64,000 nt of DNA from Corydoras sp. C115 (GCA_019802505.1 JAFMOC010000003.1:9105001-9169000), one strand, 5' to 3'; shown: positions 14,201 through 24,063, numbered from the stretch's first letter. The notes: generated from the letters alone by a model not told the origin. Numbers and translations are program-made.

Positions 14201-17200
14201 CCCTGCTCAAGGTAGACTATGTTCCTTTTTCTTCAACAATTTGTAAAGTGCTAATTGTAATTGGTTACTCAAAAAAATTTCAACTCACACTGTGCCGGGG
14301 CCTAGTTCTGAAACATAATGTGCAATCTTTACAATTCAGAGGCATCAGATATGGACCAAAAAGATTAAAATAATAAGTACAAATGTTCCTATATCAACTG
14401 TGTAAGACAAGTCATTTAGCCATTGTTAATAAAAAAAGCTAGGTTACAGTTTCCATCCATCCCTCCATTATCTTCCGCTTTATCCTATATTAGGGTCGTG
14501 GGGGGGTTCCCCATGCCCATCCAGGGGAGAACGTTTCGGGCGCTGGGCAGATACACCCAGGACAGGGCGCCAATCTATCGCTGGCACACACACACACACA
14601 CACACACACTCTATATGGGACAATTTGGAGAACTCAATTGACTTGATCCATGTTTTTGGACTATGGGAGGAAACCTGCACACGGGGAGAACATCCACCCA
14701 GATGGGGAATCGAACCGGGAATCCCTAGTGCTAACCACTAAGCCACCATGCCGCCTAGGTTACAGTTTATACTTTTAGTGTAGTTTATATTTTTGAGGAA
14801 ATAACCTTTTGTCTCGGGCGGCATGGTTAGCACATGGATTCACAGTAAATTTAATGCTTTGGTCCGGTGAAACAAAAAAACGGAAGAGTTTTGACTTAAT
14901 GAAAATTTTACTGTAGGGCATGTGGGGGACTCCAGACTGTGCTTCAACCAAAGAGGTAACCCTTTTTTTTAACCTTAAAAAAGCTTTATCACTCAATGCA
15001 GCTGGTGATAATAAAGCTTTTCATTAAACACACTGGTTAATCAAAATTTTCTTTTTAATTGCGGATTTATTTAATTAACAATCTAAAATAACAAGCTTCA
15101 CCGTTATGTAACATAATAGCAGTATATCATAGTTACTTTTAGGTAGTTTTTTTCCATAGATTTTGGAAGAAAATATAAAACAACATAAGGAAAATTTGAT
15201 GACTAAGTGTAATGGAGAAATAGGCAACCAACAAATCCAACAGTCATCACATACACACTGCTAACTGGGTGTAACTGACTCATTTAAAGAAAGGGGTGTG
15301 TTCAAATGAATACTAGTGTGGAGCTTAATTAGTGCAGTCATTTATTTTAAGAAATGGGTGTAAATTAGGGCAGCACGGTGGCTTAGTGGTTAGCACATTC
15401 GCCTCTCAGCGCTAGGGATTCCCGTTTGGAATCCACATCTGGGTGGAGTTTCCATGTTCTCTCAATGTCCGCTTGGTTTTCCTCTGGGTTCTCCGGTTTC
15501 CTCCCACAGTCTAAAAACATGGATCAAGTCAATTGAGTTCTCCAAATTGCCCCATATAGAGTGTTTCTGTGTGAGTGAGCGTGTGCCTGGCGATAGATTC
15601 GCGCCCTGTCCTGGGTGTATCTTCTCAGTGCCCGAGGCGAACCCCCACGTGACCCTAATAGAGGATAAAGCAGAAGATGATGGATGGGTGTAAATTTTGA
15701 CCCTTATTTCAAGAAGGAGAGCAACAAATGTCCTGCATGCTGGTTTTAGTTTTTGCTCAGGTAGTACAATGGGTCGCTCCAGGCATTGTTTTGAAAGAGG
15801 AGGAACTCCTAATCAATAAGATGATTAAAGAGCAATATAAAAAGTGCAAAAAATTACAGACTGGGCAGCTAAAATCATCTCAAATGTTTTAAAATGGCAA
15901 ATGAAACCTGAAACGTGGACATTGATACTATGTAACTGACATTTACAAAGAAATTAACTTTCAAAATTATTTTATTTCACAACCAATGGAGTAAAAACTA
16001 TTCTGGTCATGATTTTCATTTTAGCCATTAACCTAGTTGTTTTCTTTAGGTAAAGTCTTCGTGCCCTTGTGGGTAAAGAAGGGAAGTTTAAAATTTCTGC
16101 AGGACCCACACAGCCCAGTGATAATGGTTGGGCCTGGAACAGGCGTGGCCCCATTCAGAGCTGCTATACAGGAGAGAACAGCTCAGGGGAAGATGGGCAA
16201 GTGTCTCAGTTTAAAGTTCTCTGTACTCATGTTGTAAACCTGATTAGTACTACAATGTTCTTTTAGTAAATGTGTTCATTTACTCTCTCTTCTATTCTTT
16301 CTTAGCAAACATTTTGTTCTTCGGATGTCGGTTTAAGAACAAAGACTTCTATTATAATTTTGAGTGGGAGCAGAAGGTGCAGGCAGGTCACATGACCTTG
16401 TTTGTGGCTTTCTCCAGAGAACAGGTCAGCAGAGTGGGGAGCATAATTAATGGTTTCCATTAGCATACATCTTTGTGATTAAGTGGTTGTTCAATTATTA
16501 GCTCAATTATTATAATTGGTCTATTAATATGTATATTGGGGCGTTTCAAACCCAGAGCCTAGTCCAACAAAATTTCCCATGGGCCTTTAACCCTCATTGC
16601 TCTAAAGTCACTTTGGATAAAAGGATCTGAAAATTCAGCTCATGGAAAATAATGTAATATTTGCAATATTTTCCTTTGTTTCTTCTGCACTGTCTGTTTG
16701 CCTAGTAAGGAAACATGTTTTAAACCTGAAAAAGTACTATTCAGATTTTAATGGCTGAATAGAAGTAGTGTTATTAGATTATTCCTTTGTAGATAGAAGA
16801 AATTTCCACTGAAATAAGTCTGGAAAATCCCTGCATAACACGCAATGTCACACATTTGAGTTTCTGTAAGTAAGGCAGGTTTCTACGCACACCCTGGGCT
16901 TGGCCAGGGTACTTGCACTTGGCACATTTGTCTCTATGTAGTGTTTATGTAGTGTAATAGTGTATGTACTGTTTGTTAAGAAGAAACTTTATTCACACAA
17001 ATTGAGAGAGCATATAAAATATTTGGTACACGTTAATTGTTTTTTTTCTTTTCTTTTTTTTTTATTAGAAAATAGGTTTGAGGAAATAATAAAATCCACA
17101 TTTCTCAATTGTAATTGATGTTTTTGAAATAAAACCTGCCATTCTTTTCTAGGAGGACAAAATTTATGTTCAGCACAAAATAAAAGAGCAAGCCAAACTA

Positions 17201-17729
17201 TTATGGGACCTGATTGCTAATAAGAATGCTTCATTTTATTTAGCAGGGTAAGTATTAATTAGTGCATCAGTAAAATTCTGTATTAATTATTTCCTAAACA
17301 GTGCTATAGTGTATTTGTTAAACATGATACTGGTTTAGTGCAACATCATAAAGCAAATAACATTCACAATCAGACAGAAGTAAATGGTAGGTAACCATAG
17401 CAACCCAGGCATACCATTTTCTGTGCTTAGACATGCCAACAACGTATACTGCAAGTGGAAAAGCTACAAGGAATATTAACATATTGGTAATCATTATTTA
17501 CTCACAGCTTAATATTGTTCAAACTGCCTAATTTTCTTCTGCATGTCCTGGGCAGGTTGATGTTATAAATTGAACAGTTTAAAACTTAAATACACTTCAC
17601 CTGACTCCCTAACTATAACATCAATCAGGAAAAAGGTTTTGAATAAAAAAAATGGTCAACAATCTAGTTTTTAATATCCCAATATAGAATGATTATATAT
17701 CTTATCTCATTATTTTTTGCTTAATCCTC

Positions 17730-17808
<79 letters not shown>

Positions 17809-19283
17809 TGAATAAACATATGTATAATATGTGTGTGTATACATAAATAAATATATGTATAATGTGTGTGTGTGTGTCCCCGACTGTCTGGTGATCTGCT
17901 CCACAAATAGTAATCGAGGAAACACATGGACCAATTGAGACTTAAAAGGGGGAACAGATTTGAAGGGTTGGCTCTCATACAAAAGAGAGAAACATAACAT
18001 TTACACTTCTCCTGCAGGACATTATTATAGCTATTTTTCTAATGACTGCATTTCTAATGACTGATGAGGTGGTGGATGGTCTCCTGAGGGATCTCCTCCC
18101 AGACCTGGATTAAAGCATCTGCCAACTCCTGGACAGTCTGTGGTGCACTGACGTTGGTGGATGGACCGGGACATGATGTCCCAGATACGCTCAATTGGAT
18201 TCAGGTCTGGTGAACGGGCGGGCCAGTCCAGAGCTTCAATGCCTTCATCTTGCAGGAACTGCTGACACTCTAGCCACATGAGGTCTAACATTGTCCTGCA
18301 TTAGGAGGAACCCAGGGCCAACCACACCAGCATATGGTCTGAGGAACTCATTTCGGTACCCAATAGCAGTCAGGTTACCTCTGGCAAGCACCTGGAGGGC
18401 TGTGCGACCCTCCAATGAAATGCCACCACACCCCATTTCTGTCCCACTGCCAAACCGGTCATGCTGAAGGATGTTGCAGGCAGCAGATCGCTCTCCACTG
18501 CGTCTCCAGACTCGGTCAGGTCTGTCACATGTGCTCAGTGTGAACCTGCTTTCATCTGTGAAGAGTGCGGGGCGCCAGTGACGAATTTGCCAATCCTGGT
18601 GTTCTCTGGCAAATGCCAAGTGTCCTGCACGGTGTTGGTCTGTGAGCACACCCCAATCTGTGGATGTCAGGCCCTCATACCATCCTCATGGAGTCGGTTT
18701 CTAACCGTTTCTGCAGACACATGCACATTTGTGGCCTGCTGGAGGTCATTTTGCAGGGCTCTGGCAGTGCTCCTCCTGTTCCTACTTGCACAAAGTTGGA
18801 GGCAGGGGTCCTTCTGCTGGGTTGTTGCCTTCCTACATCCTCCTCTACGTCCCCTGGTGTACTGGCCTGTCTCATAGTAGAGCCTCCAGCCTCTGGACAC
18901 TATGCTGACCTTCTTGCCACAGCTCGCATTGATGTGCCATCCTGGATGAGCTGCACTACCTGAGCCACTTGTGTGGGTTGTAGAGTCCGTCTCATGCTAC
19001 CATGAGTGTGAAAGCACCACCAACATTGAAAAGTGACCAAAACATCAGCCAGAAAGCACCAGTACTGAGAAGTGATCTGTGGTCCACCTGTAGAACCACT
19101 CCTTTATTGAGTGTGTCTTGCTAATTGCCAATAATTTCCACCTGTTGTCTATTTCATTTGCACAACAGCATGTGAAATTGATTGTCAGTGTTGCTTCCTA
19201 AGTGGATAGTTTGATTTCACAGAAGTTTGATTTACTTGGAGTTATATTGTGTTGTTTAAGTGTTCCCTTTATTTTTTAGAGCA

Positions 19284-19331
<48 letters not shown>

Positions 19332-20035
19332 ATGTATATGTGGGCGGCACGGTGGCTTCGTTCGCCTCTTAGCACTACGGATTCTTGATTTTAATCCCAA
19401 TCTGGGTGTTTTCTCCGTGTCCGCATGGGTTTCTTCCGAGTTCTCCGGTTTCCTCCCACAGTCCAAAAACATGGATCAAGGTCAATTGAATTCTTCAAAT
19501 TATCCCATATAGAGTGCGCCCTGTCAAGTGCCCAAGGCGTTTTACCCTGGATGGGCATGGGGACCTAGTAGAGGAAAAAAGCGGATAAAGCGGAAGATAA
19601 TGGATGGATGGATATATATAATGTTAAAATATTAAATTGGCAAAATTCTGACACATTGAATTCTGCTCAGAAAAAGTTTAAAAGATGTCTTATTCTAGGT
19701 TTCATTTTACCTATAAAACAAAATTCTATTAACATTAAGATCAGCTTGAAGAAAAAGCAAAACACTTCAGAAATTCACCATCACGTAAATCCAAACAGTA
19801 AATGCACTGCAGGCCTATGGTTCTTTAAAGAATTAACTCCTAGCTTAGGATGGAAAGACGATTAAGTTTACCAACATTTTCTGTTTTCAGAAATGCCAAG
19901 GAGATGCCCACTGCAGTGTGTGATGCCCTGAAGGAGGTTTTTCAGCAGGAGGGAGGAATACGGGAGCGGCAGGCTCAGGAGATGCTAGAAGCCATGGAGA
20001 AAAGTGGCCGCTTCCAGAGTGAAACTTGGTCATAA
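3707..20035 (+). CDS. ndor1: NADPH-dependent diflavin oxidoreductase 1 (14 coding exons)
   Basis: The enzyme passes electrons from NADPH through FAD and FMN to the [2Fe-2S] clusters of anamorsin (CIAPIN1) in cytosolic Fe-S protein assembly (known family role). Joined exons: 3707-3841, 6335-6412, 6961-7058, 7701-7799, 8366-8461, 9148-9348, 9437-9564, 11409-11626, 12912-13019, 14097-14211, 16050-16196, 16306-16424, 17153-17247, 19891-20035. They total 1782 nt, 593 codons plus TAA, close to the ~597 residues of the mammalian protein. Visible motifs are the flavodoxin-like FMN loops GSQTGTAQ (11-18), STTGQGDPPDN (59-69) and LGLGDSSY (95-102), the FAD motifs RSFS (378-381) and GLCSS (412-416), NADPH-binding GPGTGVAPFR (453-462) and FFGCR (479-483), and the C-terminal aromatic W592. 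All junctions keep frame and all acceptors are AG. The donor of exon 11 is GC rather than GT. An acceptor-like tract ends just before the ATG, so an upstream non-coding exon is likely. Introns 7, 8, 9 and 13 carry transposon relics. Confidence 0.96.
3842..6334 (+). other. ndor1 intron 1, no gene recognised
   Basis: A CT-rich stretch at 4440-5920 has several short open frames of unlike composition and no recognised domain. A short (AC)n run is at 6014-6038. Best read as intron, possibly old transposon sequence. Confidence 0.6.
6335..6412 (+). CDS. ndor1: ndor1 coding exon 2
   Basis: Residues 46-71, including the FMN loop STTGQGDPPDN. Flanked by ttttttag and gtaaaa, phase 0 on both sides. Confidence 0.94.
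6706..6832 (+). repeat. 5'-truncated SINE with TSD
   Basis: Only the 3' part is present, from gcccagcgatagattgg to the aatgaatg tail, in ndor1 intron 2. The 13-mer AAAGACTGCTCTG flanks it at 6693-6705 and 6833-6845. Truncation at the head with intact duplications is expected of target-primed reverse transcription. Confidence 0.93.
6961..7058 (+). CDS. ndor1: ndor1 coding exon 3
   Basis: Residues 72-103 plus two bases of Lys104. Carries LGLGDSSY of the flavodoxin fold. Acceptor cttgcag, donor gtgagt. Confidence 0.95.
7701..7799 (+). CDS. ndor1: ndor1 coding exon 4
   Basis: Completes Lys104 and runs to Gly137, with FNFVAKKL and ADDQHDLG, both conserved at the end of the FMN domain. Acceptor cttttag, donor gtaaat. 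Confidence 0.95.
7800..9147 (+). other. ndor1 introns 4 and 5, no repeat family recognised
   Basis: Apart from exon 5 the stretch is AT-rich with a short TC/AC microsatellite at 8096-8143. Nothing coding was seen. Confidence 0.6.
8366..8461 (+). CDS. ndor1: ndor1 coding exon 5
   Basis: Residues 137-168, the linker after the FMN domain (DPWLTAFWQ, LYPP). Acceptor ttgcgcag, donor gtaagc. Confidence 0.93.
9148..9348 (+). CDS. ndor1: ndor1 coding exon 6
   Basis: Residues 169-235. The variable linker leads into the FAD-binding region, marked by MVSNQRVTDPTHFQDVRHIE. Acceptor tctaaag, donor gtgagt. Confidence 0.95.
9437..9564 (+). CDS. ndor1: ndor1 coding exon 7
   Basis: Residues 236-278 (YSAGDVVMMRP, FCKLLGLDP) of the FAD domain. 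Acceptor gtggcag, donor gtgtgt. The following intron holds a complete-length Tc1 relic. Confidence 0.95.
9674..11182 (-). mobile_element. Tc1-like transposon relic in ndor1 intron 7
   Basis: TA dinucleotides flank a 1509-bp element with roughly 200-bp inverted repeats beginning CAGTCATATGCAAAAGTTTG. The minus strand carries a decayed transposase. The ends pair well, so it was a complete copy before decay. Confidence 0.9.
10100..10729 (-). pseudogene. Tc1 transposase, decayed
   Basis: A 209-codon frame keeps the helix-turn-helix region (QKLSQRFNLSVSTVMNILRKW) and the first catalytic block WTDETKIELFG. About 60 residues are missing between the DNA-binding and catalytic parts (the frame jumps to MQKKPFLQARHKQR). 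The SPDLN...EHLW block holding the last acidic residue lies in another frame downstream. Not functional. Confidence 0.88.
11217..11281. repeat. (TA)n microsatellite
   Basis: About 32 TA units, just outside the Tc1 relic's right end. Confidence 0.97.
11409..11626 (+). CDS. ndor1: ndor1 coding exon 8
   Basis: Residues 279-351, with YLDIAAVPRRSFFELL and EFSSAQGQEEL in the connecting/FAD domain. Acceptor tttcttag, donor gtaaat. Confidence 0.96.
11803..12572 (+). mobile_element. Degenerate Tc1-like element in ndor1 intron 8
   Basis: Inverted ends are recognisable (ataagaatattacgagttg at the left, gatattctaattttgtgag at the right). Inside, the plus strand has broken transposase pieces, including a frame reading VWGAMSSAG at about 12158-12185. 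A (TATC/GACC)n run interrupts the left arm. No intact frame remains. Confidence 0.7.
12912..13019 (+). CDS. ndor1: ndor1 coding exon 9
   Basis: Residues 352-387. Ends with PRSFSIASSLL, the FAD isoalloxazine-binding motif. Acceptor gaatcag, donor gtaaat, phase 0. Confidence 0.96.
13067..13828 (+). mobile_element. Pogo-like DNA transposon relic in ndor1 intron 9
   Basis: TA-flanked ends form an inverted repeat (ccatattttctggactata at the left, the complement of ggcccggaaaatacgg at the right). The central GC-rich part holds the C-terminal part of a transposase. Much of the element is deleted. Confidence 0.78.
13345..13581 (+). pseudogene. C-terminal fragment of a pogo-type transposase
   Basis: Reads ASYATVCEWIVDAWAKVSA, then VVRAFAKAGI and an acidic tail with IAQLFNSDTEDEDFDG. 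This resembles the C-terminus of pogo/DDE_1 transposases. The frame opens at a GTG, and the preceding W-ER-W motif is in a different frame, so it is a broken remnant. No catalytic residues are present. Confidence 0.75.
14097..14211 (+). CDS. ndor1: ndor1 coding exon 10
   Basis: Residues 388-425 with RKGLCSSWLASLDP, the FAD pyrophosphate contact region. Acceptor atttaag, donor gtagac. Confidence 0.95.
14453..14754 (-). repeat. tRNA-derived SINE with 14-bp TSD
   Basis: In ndor1 intron 10. CTAGGTTACAGTTT flanks it at 14439-14452 and 14755-14768. It has a short internal deletion and an expanded (CA)n run. Confidence 0.93.
15367..15683 (+). repeat. tRNA-derived SINE with 13-bp TSD
   Basis: In ndor1 intron 10, flanked by ATGGGTGTAAATT at 15354-15366 and 15684-15696. 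Head, exact A-box-like segment and tail are present. Confidence 0.93.
16050..16196 (+). CDS. ndor1: ndor1 coding exon 11 (GC donor)
   Basis: Residues 426-474 plus one base, with the NADPH-binding MVGPGTGVAPFR. The donor is G|GCAAGT: only a GC splice keeps the conserved run from GKM into the next exon's ANILFFGCR in frame. Confidence 0.93.
16306..16424 (+). CDS. ndor1: ndor1 coding exon 12
   Basis: Residues 475-514: LFFGCR and AFSREQ of the NADPH domain. Acceptor ttcttag, donor gtcagc. Confidence 0.95.
16425..17152 (+). other. ndor1 intron 12, nothing recognised
   Basis: AT-rich intron with a pyrimidine tract near 17040-17065. No repeat family or gene identified. Confidence 0.6.
17153..17247 (+). 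CDS. ndor1: ndor1 coding exon 13
   Basis: Residues 515-545 (KIYVQHKI, FYLAG). Acceptor ttttctag, donor gtaagt. The next intron holds a (TA)n tract, a truncated Tc1 element and a SINE. Confidence 0.95.
17733..17801. repeat. (TA)n microsatellite
   Basis: About 34 TA units followed by a diverged TA/TG stretch to about 17875. Confidence 0.96.
18055..19285 (-). mobile_element. Truncated Tc1-like element in ndor1 intron 13
   Basis: Same family as the copy at 34020-35573: right end tgttccctttattttttagagcag and a transposase in three minus-strand pieces (frames at 18667-18900, 18245-18649, 18031-18291). The left inverted repeat and the last part of the transposase are absent. WPARSPDLNPIERIWD of the catalytic core is readable. 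Confidence 0.88.
19285..19341. repeat. (TA)n/(TG)n microsatellite
   Basis: Abuts the right end of the truncated Tc1 element and the next SINE. Confidence 0.9.
19342..19612 (+). repeat. tRNA-derived SINE, internally deleted
   Basis: Head ggcggcacggtggctt to tail aatggatggatgg. It lacks most of the central GTGTGTGAGTGAG segment and part of the B-box region. Confidence 0.88.
19891..20035 (+). CDS. ndor1: ndor1 coding exon 14 (terminal)
   Basis: Residues 546-593 and the TAA stop. NAKEMP follows the nucleotide-binding core, and the protein ends ETWS with the stacking Trp typical of this reductase family. Acceptor tgttttcag. Confidence 0.96.
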
Positions 20036-20133
20036 TCTATGCAACATTTACACATACGATTTAGTGTGCAATATATGGCCAACCAGAGTCTACATAGGTC
20101 TGCATCTATTGCTATACACACACTTACACTTCA

Positions 20134-20139
20134 AATAAA
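20134..20139 (+). promoter_or_regulatory. Candidate ndor1 polyadenylation signal
   Basis: AATAAA about 100 bases after the ndor1 stop, upstream of the intact Tc1 element. It is the first canonical hexamer in the 3' flank. Confidence 0.6.
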
Positions 20140-20356
20140 GCCAAATTAAATTAAACAATAATGAACAATGCTCTTTTAGTGTATAGTTAATTTTTATACA
20201 TACAATGTGTCATAATAAAAGATGAGCTGCTAAAAGATGAGTGCACATGTTTTAAACTGTTCAGAAACAAGCTGGAAGTTTGTTTATCCCTGCTGGAGAA
20301 CACATGTACTTGTAAGCAGAACACATGTACTTGTAAAAAAGGTATATTAAATTATA

Positions 20357-21965
20357 CAGTGGGTTGCAAAAGTATTCATACCCCTTGAACTTTTCCATAT
20401 TTTGTCACATTACAACCACAAACATAAATATATTTCACTGGAATTTAATGTGAAAGACCAACACAAAGTGGTATACAATTGTGAAGTGGAAGGAAAATTA
20501 TACATGAATCAACATTTTTTTTACAAATAAAAAACTGAAAAGTGCGACGTGCAAAAGTATTCAGCCCCCTTTTCCCTGAGTGCAACCAATTGCATTCAGA
20601 AGTTGCCTGATGAGTGCTAATGACTCAAAAGGGTCCACCTGTGTGTAATCTAATCTCAGTACAAATACAGCTGCTCCGTGACGGCCTCAGATGTTGGTTA
20701 AGAGAATATTGGGGAGCAAACAGCATCATGAAGTCCAAAGAACACACCAGACAGGTTAGGAATATGGTTTTGGAGAAGTTTAAAGCAGGCTTAGGTTATA
20801 AAAAGATTTCCAATGCTTTGAACATCTCACGGAGCACTGTTCAATCCATCATCCGGAAATGGAAAGAGTATGGCACCACAGTAAACCTGCCAAGACAAGG
20901 CCGTCCACCTAAACTTACAGGCCGAACAAGGAGATCACTGATCAGAGAGGCAGCCAAGAGGCCCATGGTGACTCTGGATGAAATGCAGAGAGCCACAGCT
21001 CAGGTGGGGGAAACTGTCCACAGGACAACAATTAGTCGTGCACTACACAAATGTGGTCTTTATGGAAGAGTGGCAAGGAGAAAGCCATTGTTAAAAGAAA
21101 ACCACAAGAAGTCCCGTTTGCAGTTTGCCAGAAGCCATGTTGAGGACACAGCAAACATGTGGAAGAAGGTGCTTTGGTCAGACGAGACCAAAATTGAACT
21201 TTTTGGCCACAATGCAAAATGCTATGTGTGGCGGAGAAATAACACTGCACATCACTCTGAAAACACCATCCCCACTGTCAAATATGGTGGTGGCAGCATC
21301 ATGCTCTGGGGGTGCTTCTCTTCAGCAGGGACCGGGAAGTTGGTCAAAGTTGATGGGAAGATGGATGGAGCCAAATACAGGGCAATCTTGGAAGAAAACC
21401 TGTTGGAGTCAGCAAAAGATTTGAGACTGGGGCGGAGGTTCACCTTCCAGCAGGACAACGACCCTAAACATAAAGCCAGAGCTACAATGGAGTGGTTTAA
21501 AAAAAAGAATATTCATGTGTTAGAATGGCCCAGTCAAAGTCCAGACCTAAACCCAATTGAGAATTTGTGGCAAGATCTCAAAACTGCTGTTCACAAACGC
21601 TCTCCATCCAATCTGACTGAGCTTGAGCTGTTTTGCAAGGAGGAATGGGCAAGAATTTCAGTCACTAGATGTGCAAAGCTGGTGGAGACATACCCTAAAA
21701 GACTTTCAGCTGTAATTGCAGCAAAAGGTGGCTCCACAAAGTATTGACTCAGGGGGGCTGAATACTTTTGCATGTCGCACTTTTCAGTTTTTTATTTGTA
21801 AAAAAAATGTTGATTCATGTATAATTTTCCTTCCACTTCACAATTGTATACCACTTTGTGTTGGTCTTTCACATTAAATTCCAGTGAAATATATTTATGT
21901 TTGTGGTTGTAATGTGACAAAATATGGAAAAGTTCAAGGGGTATGAATACTTTTGCAACCCACTG
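20357..21965 (+). mobile_element. Structurally intact Tc1-like transposon
   Basis: A 1609-bp element with TA at both edges and ~213-bp inverted repeats (20357-20569 and 21753-21965) that I read as nearly identical. It encloses one uninterrupted transposase. It lies between ndor1 and ntmt1, 322 bases past the ndor1 stop. Near-identical ends plus an open frame mean a young, possibly still mobilisable copy. Confidence 0.94.
20728..21747 (+). CDS. Tc1-type DDE transposase, intact
   Basis: Cuts and pastes the element at TA sites (known family role). 339 codons, the normal length of Tc1 transposases. The N-terminus has two helix-turn-helix units (GYKKISNALNISRSTVQSII; a second around RTRRSLIREAAKRP) with the GRP linker QGRPPKL. 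The catalytic triad can be read: Asp in WSDETK, Asp in QQDNDPKHKA, and the final acidic residue in SPDLNPIENLW. The frame is open 38 codons further upstream, but the ATG at 20728 begins MKSKEHTRQ, the usual family start. The stop is directly before the right inverted repeat. No frameshift or premature stop. Confidence 0.93.
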   Translation: MKSKEHTRQVRNMVLEKFKAGLGYKKISNALNISRSTVQSIIRKWKEYGTTVNLPRQGRPPKLTGRTRRSLIREAAKRPMVTLDEMQRATAQVGETVHRTTISRALHKCGLYGRVARRKPLLKENHKKSRLQFARSHVEDTANMWKKVLWSDETKIELFGHNAKCYVWRRNNTAHHSENTIPTVKYGGGSIMLWGCFSSAGTGKLVKVDGKMDGAKYRAILEENLLESAKDLRLGRRFTFQQDNDPKHKARATMEWFKKKNIHVLEWPSQSPDLNPIENLWQDLKTAVHKRSPSNLTELELFCKEEWARISVTRCAKLVETYPKRLSAVIAAKGGSTKY

Positions 21966-21967
21966 TA

Positions 21968-22235
21968 TATAGTGCCTTTCAAAACTATGCACTGGATTTT
22001 GGCACACTGATTTTAGGGGAAACAGTCAAATGTATTAAAATTGCCTAGACAAAGCCCATACCACAATACTGGAAAGATTGCTGTTTACCAGCTGAAACAA
22101 TTCAACCTGAAGAAGATGGAGCAGTTCTGCCCTGAGAAATCAAAAAATCTTATAGTGGCAAGATGAGGCTACTCATCCAAAGTGACTTGTAGCTATAATT
22201 AATGTAAAAGGTGGCTTTACAAAGTACTAATTCGA
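21968..22235 (+). pseudogene. Remnant of a second Tc1-like element
   Basis: Immediately past the intact element, tatagtgcctttcaaaac resembles a Tc1 end. A later stretch (gatggagcagttctgccctg through aaaggtggctttacaaagta) matches the last ~40 codons of Tc1 transposases with several lesions. Confidence 0.55.
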
Positions 22236-22420
22236 CCCCATACTGGGGTCTAATAAAAATGCCAGATGTCGTAATCTACCATTCAAGTTCAAAGCAGCTG
22301 CTTCAGTCCACTGTTGACATGTAGGATTTACAGTTGAGGAGATTCATATGACCTTTATACAGTACATAAAGTTATTTCTAACTGACACGTCAAACTAGAT
22401 TATTCATTCTTAGTCATCTC

Positions 22421-22591
22421 TATTTTCTGGTTTCCTACCACAGTTTAAAACATGGATTCAATGTAAATTGAATGCTCTAAGTGTGTGTGCCCAGCGATAG
22501 ATTGGTACCCTGTTCTGGGTGGGCATAGGGAAGACCCACCCCCCTGCGACATTACTAAAGGATTAAGCAGAAGATAATGAATGAATGAATA
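22421..22591 (+). repeat. SINE fragment, plus, 5'-truncated
   Basis: Begins inside the SINE body (tggtttcctaccacagtt) and ends in an (AATG)n tail that meets the tail of the next, oppositely oriented copy. Confidence 0.85.
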
Positions 22592-22596
22592 CATAT

Positions 22597-22728
22597 TCAT
22601 TAATTCATTATCTTCCACTTTATCCTCTATTAGGGGCACAGTGGGGTTCCCCATGCCCATCCAGGGGAGAACGTTTCGGGTGCTGGGCAGATACACCCAG
22701 GACAGGGCGCCAATCTATCGCTGGGCAC
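22597..22728 (-). repeat. SINE fragment, minus, 5'-truncated
   Basis: Runs from the (ATTC)n tail to the cagcgatagattgg region. Tail-to-tail with the copy at 22421-22591. Confidence 0.88.
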
Positions 22729-24063
22729 ATACGTGTATATTGTAATGTAAATTACTTAAAATATCAGCTCATGCCATTGTCATTTCAATGCACATGTCAC
22801 TGAGCAGTGTTCATGCTGATGAAAATTTATGTGCCAATGTTACTTGAAATAATTCACTCAGTGTTCACACACTGCCATCTTAGTTTAATTTTTTTAGTCA
22901 TAGTTTGAAATGGCTGTGTGTAAAAATCAAAACTTTGAGGTTTTAACCTTTATACTTAATTTAAAATATTTTAAGTCATGATAACATACAAAGATGTCTA
23001 CTACTTGATATGTGCATGGCAATATGGCTGATGCAACTAATGTAATGCTTAGGCCTATCTGTACCAGCCTCTCCAGCACCTCAATGTAATATTATTTTGG
23101 ATAGGAAACAAAAATAGAATGCAGACACTTCGGTTAAGCAAGTGCATTTTATGGCTGCTTTGTTGCATCATCTGCAGAATGAAGCCTGTCCTGCTACTAC
23201 AGTGTTCTACAGAGTCAAACACCAATATAATCAGAATCAGTTAATTCTAGTGCAATAAAGCATGTTTTACAGAAAGCTGTGATGTTACTTGGATGGCATT
23301 CAAATGTTGCTCTGGTAGCTAAAGTGCAAGGAGAACCTCGCAAGCAGAAACACCAGACATATAGGGGGGGACTGGACAGTTTTTAATTTTTTTAAAATAA
23401 TTTTTTACCCCTTTCCACTAAATTTAAGTCTTTCTAAACAAGTCTACCAGGATGCTCTGGTACTTAATCCTGATGGTATTTTGCCCAAAGCACATAGCAG
23501 GTCATTACACTCCCAGAAAACCTTGTTAAAATGTATTTATTTGACGCTTTCTAAGAAGCAGAAACACATCACTGGTACTGGGATGGTAATGGTAAACAGC
23601 ACTGAAAGAACATATGAAAGATATGGCCCTACAGTACAGATACAAATTTTCCATGAAATATTGTAACAGTATTTAAGAACTACCTATTAAATAAGCATTG
23701 TAACAAAATACAGACAATTTATACATAAACACCTCATGCATACTTTAAGAAATCTAAATAAATTACAAAGGGTGAAATTTAAAATTGGCTCCAAACACCC
23801 CTTTCTCCTATGGATGTACAAAGTGCACTTTGCTCATTGACTGCTGCTCCATTGTTTTCATATAATCCATCTGACCCTCCCTGAAAGCTGCAGTCCATGA
23901 AAAATCTACTCTGCTTCATAACCCCAACTCTTATCACAGTTACATATAACTTATAGGGAATACTTCTGTCCTGTTAATAATTTAACAGAATAAAAGTTTC
24001 AGTTATTATAGCTTGGTGCACTTTGTCTTTCATTGAACTCTGTCTCATAAATGAAGATGTTTT
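22729..24063. other. ndor1-ntmt1 intergenic, mostly unrecognised
   Basis: AT-rich sequence between the convergent genes, with no recognisable repeat. The last ~500 bases are probably ntmt1 3' UTR. Confidence 0.5.
23536..23541 (-). promoter_or_regulatory. Candidate ntmt1 polyadenylation signal
   Basis: AATAAA on the minus strand about 520 bases beyond the ntmt1 stop, the nearest canonical hexamer found by eye. Only position supports it. Confidence 0.3.
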
